Positions 1 to 8,861 of a DNA stretch of 64,000 bases are shown piece after piece. Under the pieces are notes generated by a model. The model was not told the DNA's origin, searched no databases, and was given only the letters and a program-made list of their open reading frames with translations. Position 1 is the first letter of the stretch. Each line of letters starts with the position of its first letter. The translations under genes and the position numbers were made by a program. Source of the DNA: JAKACA01 sp049510975 (GTDB lineage: Bacteria > Actinomycetota > Acidimicrobiia > Acidimicrobiales > Bog-793); contig JBEKYM010000004.1 of NCBI GenBank assembly GCA_049510975.1, forward strand, positions 1-64,000, in the 5' to 3' direction.

Positions 1-497
1 CCGAGGTGCTGACGTACCCCTATGCTTCGTCGGCGGCCTCCGAGGCGATGTACTGGCAGGCAGAAGACGATCTCTCCTTCGGGCTCGTCGGAGGGCGAGC
101 CGAGACCCCTGGTGCCGACGGTCGCCATTCCGCCCACGTCGATCCCTTACGCGGCACCGATGCTCTGCTCACGAACGACTCGTTCGGATTCGGGATACCG
201 CCGGCGCCGGACCGGGCTGGAATCGAGGCGGTGCGCGCCTCGCTGCGGAAGTGGGGCGTCGACGTGCTCGTCGTCCTTCGTGCCGGCCGGGCGCCTGCCT
301 TTGCCGTGGCGATGTTCACTGCTGCGCTCGGGAGGGCCCCGCGCCTCGAAGAAGGGGCCGAGGTCTGGTACGGCGTCCACGGGCCGGGTCCGCCACCGCT
401 CGACGTGTCACCTCAACGCATCGAGCGATGTTCGGGTGGTGGCTTCGACCTGCAAAGCTTTCTGCGGGCGTCATCCTGCCTGCTCTCGGTCACCTGA
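1..497 (+). CDS. C-terminal fragment of a membrane-protein-like gene (5' end outside window)
   Basis: The frame is open from the left edge, so this is the end of a longer gene; the GTG at 6 is probably internal. The visible 163 residues hold a soluble domain with an LTYPYASSAASEAMYWQA stretch near its start and a WGVDVLVVLRAG stretch, followed by an AALGRAPR motif. This resembles the extracytoplasmic C-terminal part of large actinobacterial polytopic membrane proteins related to glycosyltransferases. That match is from memory of the family pattern. The last 30 residues look low in conservation. The function cannot be assigned from the fragment. Confidence 0.6.
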   Translation, partial: EVLTYPYASSAASEAMYWQAEDDLSFGLVGGRAETPGADGRHSAHVDPLRGTDALLTNDSFGFGIPPAPDRAGIEAVRASLRKWGVDVLVVLRAGRAPAFAVAMFTAALGRAPRLEEGAEVWYGVHGPGPPPLDVSPQRIERCSGGGFDLQSFLRASSCLLSVT

Positions 498-539
498 GCC
501 CCTGCCGCGCCGCTGCGGCATCAGCGGTACGTTGCTGTC

Positions 540-791
540 GTGTCCGACTACGTCATCCCGGAGCCTGAGCCGAAAGAGATCGACGAAAGGCTCTCCATCG
601 AGTTACGCCACCTTGCCGAGAACGCCGTGCTGAGGGGAAAGCCGTCAGGCGAGGAGAGGTGCGAGAACTGTCGCTACTACCTCGAGCCGTACGCCGACAT
701 CGCCTACTGCTGGCACTCCAAGCTTCGCATCCTCGTCGGATCGCAGTGGTGGTGCCAATGGTGGGACGCCATGCCGGACGAAGCTTCGTAG
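540..791 (+). CDS. Small four-cysteine protein, HiPIP-like or benzylsuccinate synthase beta-subunit-like
   Basis: An 83-residue protein with a GTG start. It has an acidic N-terminal helix region (about 8-30) and then four cysteines: C41, C44, C57 and C72, in the contexts CENCRYY, YCWHSKL and WWCQWWD. Four Cys among aromatic residues resembles the high-potential Fe-S fold of small benzylsuccinate synthase subunits, so an Fe4S4 cluster or a structural zinc is plausible. The ligand pattern is seen; the cluster type is inferred. It lies upstream of the beta-galactosidase with about 50 bases between, so the two may be co-transcribed, but no functional link is evident. Confidence 0.6.
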   Translation: MSDYVIPEPEPKEIDERLSIELRHLAENAVLRGKPSGEERCENCRYYLEPYADIAYCWHSKLRILVGSQWWCQWWDAMPDEAS

Positions 792-844
792 GCGGTGAAC
801 GCCGGCCGGGCGCGTGCTCCCGTGCAGTGCGCCGGCGCGTCGGC

Positions 845-3724
845 GTGAACCCGCTCGACGCCTTCGGGCCCCGCTCCTGGACCCGACCGGAGATCACGTC
901 GTTCGGCAGGCTCCCCATGAGCGCATCACTCGCCCGCTCCTGTTCGCAATCCCTCGACGGTCTCTGGTCGTTCAGGCTCCGCGACCGGCCCGAGGCGGTC
1001 ACCGAGGCCGACGTGTCCGGCCCGACCGACACATGGACACAGGTCGCCGTGCCGGGCTGCTGGACCATGCAGGGCTTCGACCGTCCCCAGTACACGAACA
1101 CGACGATGTCCTTCGACGGGCCGCCGCCGCGCGTGCCGATTGACAACCCGACCGGCATTTACCGTCGACGCTTGACCGTTCCTGATGCTTGGGCGGGACA
1201 GCGGATCGTGCTGCAGGTGGGCGGCGCCGAGTCGGTGCTGTACGTGCATGCCGGCGGCCGCCCCGTCGGCATGGGCAAGGACTCTCGCCTCCCGCAGGAG
1301 TTCGACGTCTCCGCCCACCTCGAGCCGGGGCGTCCGGTTGACCTCGCCCTCACCGTGGTGCGATGGTCGGAGGCCACGTACCTCGAGGATCAGGACCACT
1401 GGTATCACGCTGGTCTGCATCGCAGCGTCCTCCTGTACGCAACGCCGCCTGTCTACCTCCGCGATCTGCATGTCAGCACCGACTACGACGGTGCCACGGA
1501 CAGGGGCCACGCTCGTGTGAAGGTGGCGACGGACGCTCCCTCTTACGGCCCGAAGGGATGGAGCGTGCAGGTGGAGCTCGCCGGGCTCGTTTCCGAAGCA
1601 CCGGCGCGCTTTGAGCATCCGACGAACACCGCAGTGAACCTCGCCGTGTTCGAAGGTCGCGGCGCAGTGTTCGACCTGACCTTCCCAGGCGTGCGGCCGT
1701 GGTCGGCCGAGTCGCCGGTCCTGTACGACCTGACGGCGAAGCTGCTCGACGCCGGCGGCGAGGTCGTCGACTCCGTCACGACTGCCATCGGGTTTCGCCG
1801 TGTGGAGGTGCAGGGCCACGAGCTGCTCGTGAACGGCCGTGCCGTGCTGATCAAAGGTGTGAACCGACACGACCATGACCCCCGGGATGGGAAGGCCGTG
1901 ACGAGGGCATCAATCGACGTCGACGTCGCTCTCATGAAGCAGCACAACCTGAATGCCATCCGCACGTCCCACTACCCGAACGACTCCCACCTCTACGACG
2001 TCTGCGACCGGCTGGGGATGTACGTCGTAGACGAGGCGAACGTCGAGTCGCATGCCTACTTGCGCAGCCTCAGCAAAACAACGGTGTGGGCGGGCGCCAT
2101 ACTCGACCGGGTCGTTCGTATGGCCGAGCGAGACAAGAACCATCCGTCGGTCATCATGTGGTCGTTGGGCAACGAGAGCGGGGTCTCGCCGGCGCACGCC
2201 GCCGCGGCGGAGTGGCTGCGTGCCTTCGATTCCGGCCGACCCGTCCAATACGAAAGTGGCATCAGCGAGGACGAGCTTGCCGCTCTCGTCGCCGGTGAAC
2301 GGCCCGACGCAGCCGAGATCTTCGCTCGACCCCGCCGCGAATCGGACGTGATCGCTCCGATGTACCCGTCAGTCGCCTCGATTGTCGAGTGGGCAAAGCG
2401 AGCGGTCCCGGACCGTCCCCTCATCATGTGTGAGTACTGCCACGCGATGGGCAACTCCTGCGGCGGGCTCGACGCCTACTGGGGCGCAATCCGCACCTAC
2501 CCCGGCTTGCAGGGAGGCTTCCTCTGGGACTGGGTGGACCAAGCGCTCGTCCAACGGCTGAGCGACGGGAGCGAGCGGCTCGCCTACGGAGGCGACTTCG
2601 GTGACATGCCCCACGACGGAGCTTTCTGCCTGAACGGGCTCGTCTCAGCGGAGCGCACGCCGCATCCGTCCCTCGTTGAGGCCGCGAAAGTGCTGCAGCC
2701 CGTTCGCCTGCTCCCGATCGATCCCGCCAGAGGGATCGTCGAGATCGTCAACGAGCATGCGTTCGTCGATCTGTCGTGGTTGCAAGCCAGCTGGGACGTC
2801 GCTGTCGACGGCCGTTCCAGTGCGTCGGGCGAGCTCGAGTTGCCGGAGATCACAGCAGGGACATCGGCGGTGGTACGGATCCCGGTCCCCGCCGTGTCGC
2901 CGCCGCCCGGTGGTCGCGCCGACCTGACGGTGACGCTGCGGACGCGGGCGGACTTGCCCTGGGTCGCCGCCGGTCACGTCGTTGCCTGGGAGCAGCTGCT
3001 GATGGCCGCGGCGGCCGGCCGGAGCCAAGCGCCCCAGCGGCCCCGCGGTCGAGGCGATGAGCTGACGTCGCCCGGGGCATTTGAGCCTCAGCTCGCACTT
3101 TGGCGGGCCCCGATCGACAACGAGACGTTCGGGCCGCGTCACGCCGAGCGGTGGGCGCGTCTCGGACTGCCGGCGTCGAGCTCCTCCGCCACGATCATGA
3201 CGAGCGGGCGCGCCGACCGGCTCGAAGCCGTCGTCGAGCATCGGATCGTCATACCCGACGAGCTCGACGACATCGCCCGCGTCGGAGTGCGACTTCATCT
3301 CGGCGCCGGCATCCAGGCGGTCGAGTGGCTCGGCTTCGGTCCGCACGAGTGCTACTCCGACCGCCGCGCCAGCGCCAGGTTCGGCCGCTTTGCCCTCGGC
3401 GTCGACGACTGGCCGGTGCCTTACGTGCACCCGCAGGCAAGCGGTAACCGCCTCGGCGTGAGGTGGTTGTGCTTCCTCGACGAGTCGGGCGAACCAGTCC
3501 TCGTCGTCGACGAGTTGGACGACCTCGACGTCACCGTCGCCCGCGTGACCGACGAGGAAGTTGCCGCCGCCGGGCATCTCGAGGACCTCGTCTTGCGTGA
3601 CGACTGCTACCTCTGGCTCGATGCCCGCCATCGCGGCGTCGGGTCGGGTGCCTGTGGGCCGGATGTGTCGCCGGAGCACCGGGTGGCACCCGGGACCTAC
3701 TGTGTCAGGTACCGCTTGCGATAA
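845..3724 (+). CDS. lacZ: Beta-galactosidase, GH2 family (LacZ type)
   Basis: A cytoplasmic glycoside hydrolase of 959 residues, close to the about 1,000 usual for LacZ. From the N-terminus it has a sugar-binding jelly roll (about 35-210), an Ig-like domain, a TIM barrel (about 320-610) and a C-terminal beta-sandwich. Visible catalytic features are the NRHDHDP motif near residue 338, RTSHYPN, the acid/base Glu in WSLGNESG (about 440) and the nucleophile Glu in IMCEYCHAMGNS (about 530). The GTG at 845 was chosen because homology-like sequence (NPLDAFGPRSW) begins there; the frame stays open further 5' but overlaps the preceding gene and looks unlike protein. It should hydrolyse terminal beta-galactosides. 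No transporter or lac-type regulator lies beside it. Confidence 0.93.
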   Translation: MNPLDAFGPRSWTRPEITSFGRLPMSASLARSCSQSLDGLWSFRLRDRPEAVTEADVSGPTDTWTQVAVPGCWTMQGFDRPQYTNTTMSFDGPPPRVPIDNPTGIYRRRLTVPDAWAGQRIVLQVGGAESVLYVHAGGRPVGMGKDSRLPQEFDVSAHLEPGRPVDLALTVVRWSEATYLEDQDHWYHAGLHRSVLLYATPPVYLRDLHVSTDYDGATDRGHARVKVATDAPSYGPKGWSVQVELAGLVSEAPARFEHPTNTAVNLAVFEGRGAVFDLTFPGVRPWSAESPVLYDLTAKLLDAGGEVVDSVTTAIGFRRVEVQGHELLVNGRAVLIKGVNRHDHDPRDGKAVTRASIDVDVALMKQHNLNAIRTSHYPNDSHLYDVCDRLGMYVVDEANVESHAYLRSLSKTTVWAGAILDRVVRMAERDKNHPSVIMWSLGNESGVSPAHAAAAEWLRAFDSGRPVQYESGISEDELAALVAGERPDAAEIFARPRRESDVIAPMYPSVASIVEWAKRAVPDRPLIMCEYCHAMGNSCGGLDAYWGAIRTYPGLQGGFLWDWVDQALVQRLSDGSERLAYGGDFGDMPHDGAFCLNGLVSAERTPHPSLVEAAKVLQPVRLLPIDPARGIVEIVNEHAFVDLSWLQASWDVAVDGRSSASGELELPEITAGTSAVVRIPVPAVSPPPGGRADLTVTLRTRADLPWVAAGHVVAWEQLLMAAAAGRSQAPQRPRGRGDELTSPGAFEPQLALWRAPIDNETFGPRHAERWARLGLPASSSSATIMTSGRADRLEAVVEHRIVIPDELDDIARVGVRLHLGAGIQAVEWLGFGPHECYSDRRASARFGRFALGVDDWPVPYVHPQASGNRLGVRWLCFLDESGEPVLVVDELDDLDVTVARVTDEEVAAAGHLEDLVLRDDCYLWLDARHRGVGSGACGPDVSPEHRVAPGTYCVRYRLR

Positions 3725-3945
3725 GCCAAAAGTCGGCGACTGCATGCGGCGCCGCGTGGCCAGCCAAGTCGCGTGCCCGGAATGCGCTCGGGCGACGCTT
3801 GGCACACTTCGGCTCGATACCTCGTGGACAACCCGGTCATCTGCGAGCCACACCGGCGCCGGACTCGCTACTGTGAGTCGGGAGCAAGCCGCAGATCCCA
3901 GCAAGCCGCAGTGACAGTGCCTTGGGGGGGACCTTGGTCCAACAA

Positions 3946-4998
3946 ATGAACGGCAACAGCTCGGGGGCCACGACGCCGGCTGCCTGGCCGAACGCGCTGG
4001 ACGTCCTGCCCGACGGGCGTTGCCGCTTCACCGTGGCACCTCCCCGCCACTTCCTCTACCCAGCGGTGCTGCTGTTGGTGGCCGAGGAGCCCCGTCATGG
4101 ATATGCCCTCGTTGACGCCTTGGGTGAGCTCGGTCTCGGGCGCATGGACCGACCGAGTGTCTACCGCGTCCTCGGCGACCTCGAGGCGGACGGTCTCGTG
4201 CACTCATGGGACGAGCCGCCCACCGCCGGGTCCGTGCGCCACGTGAATTCGATCACGCCGAAGGGCGAACAGGTGCTCGAGTCCTGGATGTCCGTCGTGG
4301 CGCAAGAGCGCGCCTGCCTCGACCTCGTCCTGCAGCGCTACTGGTATTGCAACGCCCATCGCCTCGGTCCGCTCGCCGACGGCGGAGCCGGCGACCCGGA
4401 GTCCCAGGACACCGTGAAAGCTCTGCTGCCCGATGCGGCAGCGGGCCAGCGGGTCCGTTTCGAGGTCCTCCCCAACAGCTCGAACATCGTGGTCGAGGCC
4501 CGCTCGAACGTCGGCCCGATCGCGTTCAGCACGGCGACTTTGACCGGCTGGGTCGAGGTGGAGCTGCGGCACGGCCTCGTTCAGGAGTCGCCGTCGCCGC
4601 TGGCGCACCTCGAGGTCGAAGTGAGCTCGCTCAGCTCGGGGAACGCCCTCTATGACAGCGAGCTGCTTCGGCGCGTGGACGCCCGGCGCTACCCGACCGC
4701 CACTCTCGAGCTCAAGTCCCTCAGCAGGATGGGGGAGGGGAACTGCTACCAGCTCTCCGGCGACGCCACCGTTCACGGCATGTCCCGTCAGCTCGTCGGG
4801 GTCGTGACGGCGACAGCGATCGAGCGGGAGCCGGGTGCTCGCCGCGGGACCAAAGCGGCAAGCCATCGGCTCATCGTCACCGGCGAGTACGTCCTCGACA
4901 TCCGCCACTTCAACATGGCCGTTCCCAAGATGCCATTGTTCAAGATCTATCCCGACGTCCGGCTCCACCTGCGCCTCGAGGGCTGCGCGAGCGAATAG
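3946..4998 (+). CDS. PadR-family winged-helix regulator fused to a YceI-like domain
   Basis: A 350-residue two-domain protein. Residues about 25-115 form a PadR-type winged helix, with a HGYALVDALGELG recognition segment and PSVYRVLGDLEADGLV wing entry. Residues about 170-345 form a YceI-like lipocalin barrel (SSGNALYDSELLRRVDARRYP, a conserved central strand, ending IYPDVRLHLRLEG). The ATG at 3946 lies about 14 bases after a G-rich stretch; an in-frame TTG at 3922 is the alternative. PadR proteins are small-molecule-responsive repressors, and YceI barrels bind long polyisoprenoid or amphiphilic ligands, so the fusion looks like a one-component sensor. It sits directly upstream of hhyS on the same strand, and a free-standing YceI paralogue lies inside that operon. 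Control of the hydrogenase is inferred. No signal peptide is present, so the barrel stays in the cytoplasm. Confidence 0.85.
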   Translation: MNGNSSGATTPAAWPNALDVLPDGRCRFTVAPPRHFLYPAVLLLVAEEPRHGYALVDALGELGLGRMDRPSVYRVLGDLEADGLVHSWDEPPTAGSVRHVNSITPKGEQVLESWMSVVAQERACLDLVLQRYWYCNAHRLGPLADGGAGDPESQDTVKALLPDAAAGQRVRFEVLPNSSNIVVEARSNVGPIAFSTATLTGWVEVELRHGLVQESPSPLAHLEVEVSSLSSGNALYDSELLRRVDARRYPTATLELKSLSRMGEGNCYQLSGDATVHGMSRQLVGVVTATAIEREPGARRGTKAASHRLIVTGEYVLDIRHFNMAVPKMPLFKIYPDVRLHLRLEGCASE

Positions 4999-5045
4999 CC
5001 GGCATCGCCCGAGCCCGCCGGCGGGGCGCCGTGCCTGGAGGTCGG

Positions 5046-5087
5046 CGGCCGCCGGCCACCAGCCGCCGATCCATCGGCCGCCGGCCA
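5046..5087 (+). repeat. 13-bp direct repeat upstream of hhyS
   Basis: Two identical copies of cggccgccggcca lie at 5046-5058 and 5075-5087, 29 bases apart start to start. They are in the 270-base gap between the PadR-YceI gene and hhyS. The spacing is close to three helical turns, which would suit a dimeric regulator. The base composition is GC-rich like the genome, so chance is not excluded. Confidence 0.4.
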
Positions 5088-5268
5088 ACCGATGTGCCCT
5101 TCGGTGGAGCACGTACCCGGTGACGTGGCGATAGGTAGAAAAGACACTCATTTACGCACGCTCCTGGTCGGCGTAGACCAACTGAGCAGCGGTCCCGTCT
5201 TGTTCGACCACGTCGGCAGGCCGGTGGCCGCGGGGGAAGCGATCGGTCCAACGCCTGGGAGGTGCGCG

Positions 5269-6339
5269 GTGAGCTTGACGGCAGAAGCGACGGCGGAGGC
5301 ACCACCCGAAGAAACCGTGATCCACGTGCTGTGGATCAACGCCGGCTTGAGCTGCGACGGGGACTCGGTGGCACTCACCGCAGCTACCCAGCCGAGCATC
5401 GAAGAGATCGCACTCGGGGCGCTGCCGGGTCTGCCCAAGATCGCCGTTCACTGGCCGCTGATCGACTTCGAGTGCGGGCCTGTCGGCGGCGCCGACGACT
5501 TCCTCGAGTGGTTCTTCAAGGCCGATCGCGGCGAGCTCGAACCATTCGTGCTCGTCGTCGAAGGGTCCATCCCGAACGAGGCGATCAAAAAGGAAGGCTA
5601 TTGGTGCGGCTTCGGCAACAACCCGGAGACCGATCAGCCCATGACCACGAGCGAGTGGCTCGATCGCCTGACGCCGAAGGCACTGGCCGTCCTGGCGGTG
5701 GGCACGTGCGCGACCTACGGCGGCATTCATGCCATGGCGGGCAACCCAACTGGAGCCATGGGTGTGCCGGACTACCTCGGTTGGAACTGGAAGTCCAAAG
5801 CAGGTATCCCCATCGTCTGCGTCCCAGGGTGCCCGATCCAGCCGGACAACCTCTCCGAGACGATCCTCTACCTGCTCTACCAGGCGACGGGGCAGGCGCC
5901 GCCGATCCCGCTCGACGAAGCGCTCCGACCGACCTGGCTCTTCGGAGCCACGGTGCACGAGGGCTGCGATCGGGCCGGGTACTACGAGCAGGGCGATTTC
6001 GCCACCGAGTACGGCTCGTCCAAGTGCATCGTGAAGTTGGGCTGCTGGGGGCCGGTCGTGAAATGCAACGTTCCCAAGCGCGGGTGGATCAACGGCATCG
6101 GCGGGTGTCCCAATGTCGGGGGAATCTGCATCGGCTGCACGATGCCCGGTTTCCCGGACAAGTTCATGCCGTTCATGGACGAGCCGCCTGGCGCCCACGT
6201 CTCGACGATGGCGAGCGGCTTGTACGGCAATGTCATCCGCCGGTTGCGCAAAGTGACGATGCATACCCTCGACGACGAGCCGAAGTGGCGCACCACCGGC
6301 AGCAAGCTGCTCACCGGCTACAAGGAGAACTGGCGGTAA
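5269..6339 (+). CDS. hhyS: [NiFe] hydrogenase small subunit, group 1h (formerly group 5)
   Basis: The electron-transfer subunit of a high-affinity uptake hydrogenase, 356 residues. GTG at 5269 is preceded by gggagg at 5257-5262; the frame is open to 5092 but the extra residues look non-coding. The proximal-cluster motif reads LSCDGDS (C29, D32), a CxxD in place of CxxC, as in the 3Cys-1Asp proximal cluster of the Ralstonia eutropha actinobacterial-type hydrogenase. Further ligands are in GTCATYGG, CVPGCPIQPDN, VHEGCDRAGYYEQ, KCIVKLGCWGP and GGICIGC. There is no Tat signal and no C-terminal membrane helix, as expected for group 1h. It is the first structural gene of the operon and is followed by hhyL. 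Confidence 0.95.
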   Translation: MSLTAEATAEAPPEETVIHVLWINAGLSCDGDSVALTAATQPSIEEIALGALPGLPKIAVHWPLIDFECGPVGGADDFLEWFFKADRGELEPFVLVVEGSIPNEAIKKEGYWCGFGNNPETDQPMTTSEWLDRLTPKALAVLAVGTCATYGGIHAMAGNPTGAMGVPDYLGWNWKSKAGIPIVCVPGCPIQPDNLSETILYLLYQATGQAPPIPLDEALRPTWLFGATVHEGCDRAGYYEQGDFATEYGSSKCIVKLGCWGPVVKCNVPKRGWINGIGGCPNVGGICIGCTMPGFPDKFMPFMDEPPGAHVSTMASGLYGNVIRRLRKVTMHTLDDEPKWRTTGSKLLTGYKENWR

Positions 6340-6454
6340 CTGAAGCCGCCGGCCAATTCGAGACCCTGGGCCGCCACTGCGGAGACGGTGCCTCGGTTTG
6401 CAAGCACCCGCCGACACAGAAGCGCCCGGATCACAACCAAGGAGGACGGTCGAC

Positions 6455-8251
6455 ATGACGATGACGGAGCCGGGAAGCAAGACGGCGGACGGCTCGAACG
6501 AGCTTGTCGAAATGGCGTGGGACCCCATCACGCGGATCGTGGGGAGTCTCGGCATCTACACCAAGATCGACTTCAAGCAGCGAACCGTCGCTGAATGCCA
6601 CTCGACGTCGTCGATCTTCCGCGGCTACTCCATCTTCATGAAGGGCAAGGACCCGCGCGACGCCCACTTCATCACGAGTCGGATCTGTGGCATCTGCGGG
6701 GACAACCACGCCACGTGCTCGTGCTATGCGCAGAACATGGCCTACGGCGTCAAACCGCCTCATCTCGGCGAGTGGATCGTCAACCTCGGCGAAGCTGCCG
6801 AGTACATGTTCGACCACAACATCTTTCAGGAGAACCTCGTCGGAGTGGACTTCTGCGAGAAGATGGTCCGGGAGACGAACCCAGGCGTGCTCGAGTTGGC
6901 CGAGCGCACGGAGTCGCCTCACGCCGGCGACCACGGGTACAAGACGATCGCCGACATCATGCGGTCGCTCAACCCGTTCGAGGGCGAGTTCTATCGCGAG
7001 GCCCTACAGGTGAGCCGCTCCACGCGCGAGATGTTCTGCCTCATGGAGGGCCGCCACGTTCACCCCTCGACGCTCTACCCAGGTGGCGTCGGGACGACGG
7101 CGACGATCCAGCTCTTCACGGACTACCTCACGCGCCTCATGCGATACGTCGAGTTCATGAAGCGCGTCGTCCCCATGCACGACGACCTGTTCGACTTCTT
7201 CTACCAGGCGATACCGGGCTACGAGGAAGTCGGGAACCGCCGCACGCTCCTCGCCTGTTGGGGGAGCTTCCAGGACCCCGAGGTGTGCAACTTCGCCTAC
7301 CGGGACATGACCGAGTGGGGTCGCAAGATGTTCGTGACGCCCGGTGTCGTCGTCGACGGCAAGCTCGTGACGAACGACCTCGTCGACATCAACCTCGGCA
7401 TCCGCATCCTCCTCGGCCACTCGTTCTACGACGACTGGGAAGGTCAGGAGATGTTCGTCGCACGGGACCCGCTCGGCAACCCTGTCGACCGCCGCCACCC
7501 TTGGAACCAGCACACGAACCCGCAGCCCCAAAAACGTGACTTCGACGACAAGTACTCGTGGGTCATGTCGCCCCGCTGGTTCGACGGCACGGATCATCTG
7601 GCTCTCGACACCGGCGGCGGCCCGCTCGCCCGCCTTTGGTCGACGGCGCTCTCCGGCCTGGTCGACATCGGCTATGTGAAGGCAACCGGCACGAGCGTGC
7701 AGATCAACCTGCCGAAGACGGCGCTCAAGCCCGAGGTCTCCTTCGAGTGGAAGGTGCCGAAGTGGAGCAACACCATCGAGCGCAACCGCGCTCGCACCTA
7801 TTTCCAGGCTTACGCAGCGGCCTGCGCTCTGCACTTCGCAGAGAAGGCACTCGAGGAAGTTCGCGCCGGACGCACGAAGACCTGGGAGCCCTTCGAGGTT
7901 CCGGACGAGGGCATCGGCTGCGGGTTCACCGAGGCCGTGCGCGGTGTGCTCTCGCACCACATGGTCATTCGGGACGGCAAGATCGCCAACTACCACCCAT
8001 ACCCGCCGACGCCGTGGAACGCCAACCCTCGCGACGTCTACGGCACCCCCGGTCCCTACGAGGATGCCGTGCAGAGCACTCCGATCTTCGAGGAGAACGA
8101 CCGCGAGCATTTCAAGGGGATCGACATCATGCGCACGGTCCGCAGCTTCGACCCGTGCCTGCCGTGTGGCGTTCACATGTATCTCGGTGGCGGGAAGACC
8201 TTGCAGAAGCTGCATTCGCCGACGATGGCGCACACCGTCGACGATGAGTGA
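6455..8251 (+). CDS. hhyL: [NiFe] hydrogenase large (catalytic) subunit, group 1h
   Basis: Holds the NiFe(CN)2CO site that splits H2; 598 residues. ATG at 6455 has aaggagg at 6439-6445. The two nickel-binding motifs are intact: RICGICGDNHATC (C78, C81) and DPCLPCGVHM (C568, C571, H574). A 24-residue tail follows H574 and should be removed by the protease encoded downstream, the usual maturation step. Both motifs have the group 1h form. It is translationally linked to the next gene, whose ATG lies within its last codons. The likely role is oxidation of H2 down to atmospheric levels, feeding electrons to the respiratory chain; that affinity is known for the group, not shown here. Confidence 0.96.
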   Translation: MTMTEPGSKTADGSNELVEMAWDPITRIVGSLGIYTKIDFKQRTVAECHSTSSIFRGYSIFMKGKDPRDAHFITSRICGICGDNHATCSCYAQNMAYGVKPPHLGEWIVNLGEAAEYMFDHNIFQENLVGVDFCEKMVRETNPGVLELAERTESPHAGDHGYKTIADIMRSLNPFEGEFYREALQVSRSTREMFCLMEGRHVHPSTLYPGGVGTTATIQLFTDYLTRLMRYVEFMKRVVPMHDDLFDFFYQAIPGYEEVGNRRTLLACWGSFQDPEVCNFAYRDMTEWGRKMFVTPGVVVDGKLVTNDLVDINLGIRILLGHSFYDDWEGQEMFVARDPLGNPVDRRHPWNQHTNPQPQKRDFDDKYSWVMSPRWFDGTDHLALDTGGGPLARLWSTALSGLVDIGYVKATGTSVQINLPKTALKPEVSFEWKVPKWSNTIERNRARTYFQAYAAACALHFAEKALEEVRAGRTKTWEPFEVPDEGIGCGFTEAVRGVLSHHMVIRDGKIANYHPYPPTPWNANPRDVYGTPGPYEDAVQSTPIFEENDREHFKGIDIMRTVRSFDPCLPCGVHMYLGGGKTLQKLHSPTMAHTVDDE

Positions 8252-8861
8252 GCCCCAGGCGAGCGGAGAGCCCTCGTCGGAAACCGGAGACCTGCGGGCT
8301 GCAGGTGACCGCATCGAGAGCTTGCTCGATCAGCTCGCCTCGTTACCGGATCGGCGCGCCGGCCAGTGGGCCGAAGAGCTCCTCAGGTGCGTGACCGATC
8401 TCTACGGCGCCGGCATCGCCCGCATCATCCACGCCGCCACGGCGGCTGACCGTCCGGACGGAGGCGCACTCCTCGAGCAGCTTGCCGGCGATGACCTCGT
8501 GGCGAGTTTGCTGCTCGTCCACGACCTGCACCCGACGAGCCTTCGCGTCCGGGTCGAGAGCGTGTTGGCAGACGTCCGCTCATTGTTCACCGAGGCAGAC
8601 GTCCGTCTCGTTCACCTCGACGAGGAGCGCTCGTCCATCCGGCTCCGCATGGTTACCCCGGGCTGCTCGCCGGCGAGGGCGTCGGCGCTCGAACGACGGG
8701 TGCGGGAAGCCGTCGAAGCCGCCCTGCCCGACCTGGAGCAACTGGAGATGGACCGCCTCCTTCCCGCCACGCCCGTGCATTTCGGTCGGCGGTCCGAGAC
8801 GCGAGGGGGTGCGGACAGCGGCTCGAGCTCCGAGACCGTGCAGGTAGCGGGAGTGCGTTGA
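8244..8861 (+). CDS. NifU C-terminal-domain-like protein of hydrogenase operon
   Basis: A 205-residue protein starting 8 bases inside hhyL, so translation is probably coupled. The helix-rich first half is followed by a region (about 105-170) laid out like the NifU/Nfu C-terminal domain: VRSLFTEADVRLVHLD, then RMVTPGCSPARASALERRVREA. In a true Nfu domain that loop carries CxxC; here only one Cys (in TPGCSP) remains, so cluster transfer by the classical route is doubtful. NifU-like genes are regular members of group 1h operons. The last 35 residues are low-complexity. The role in cluster assembly or subunit docking is inferred. Confidence 0.6.
   Translation: MSEPQASGEPSSETGDLRAAGDRIESLLDQLASLPDRRAGQWAEELLRCVTDLYGAGIARIIHAATAADRPDGGALLEQLAGDDLVASLLLVHDLHPTSLRVRVESVLADVRSLFTEADVRLVHLDEERSSIRLRMVTPGCSPARASALERRVREAVEAALPDLEQLEMDRLLPATPVHFGRRSETRGGADSGSSSETVQVAGVR

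Noticed and set aside
2645..3904. Long open frame antisense to the beta-galactosidase
   Set aside because: It is a mirror of GC-rich codon bias; the sense frame holds all GH2 motifs and the antisense product is Arg/His-rich without motifs.
3922..3945. TTG start for the PadR-YceI gene
   Set aside because: It falls inside the G-run that looks like the ribosome site for the ATG at 3946.
5092..5268. In-frame extension of hhyS back to an ATG at 5092
   Set aside because: The extra 59 residues show no Tat motif or family similarity, and GTG 5269 has a proper ribosome site.
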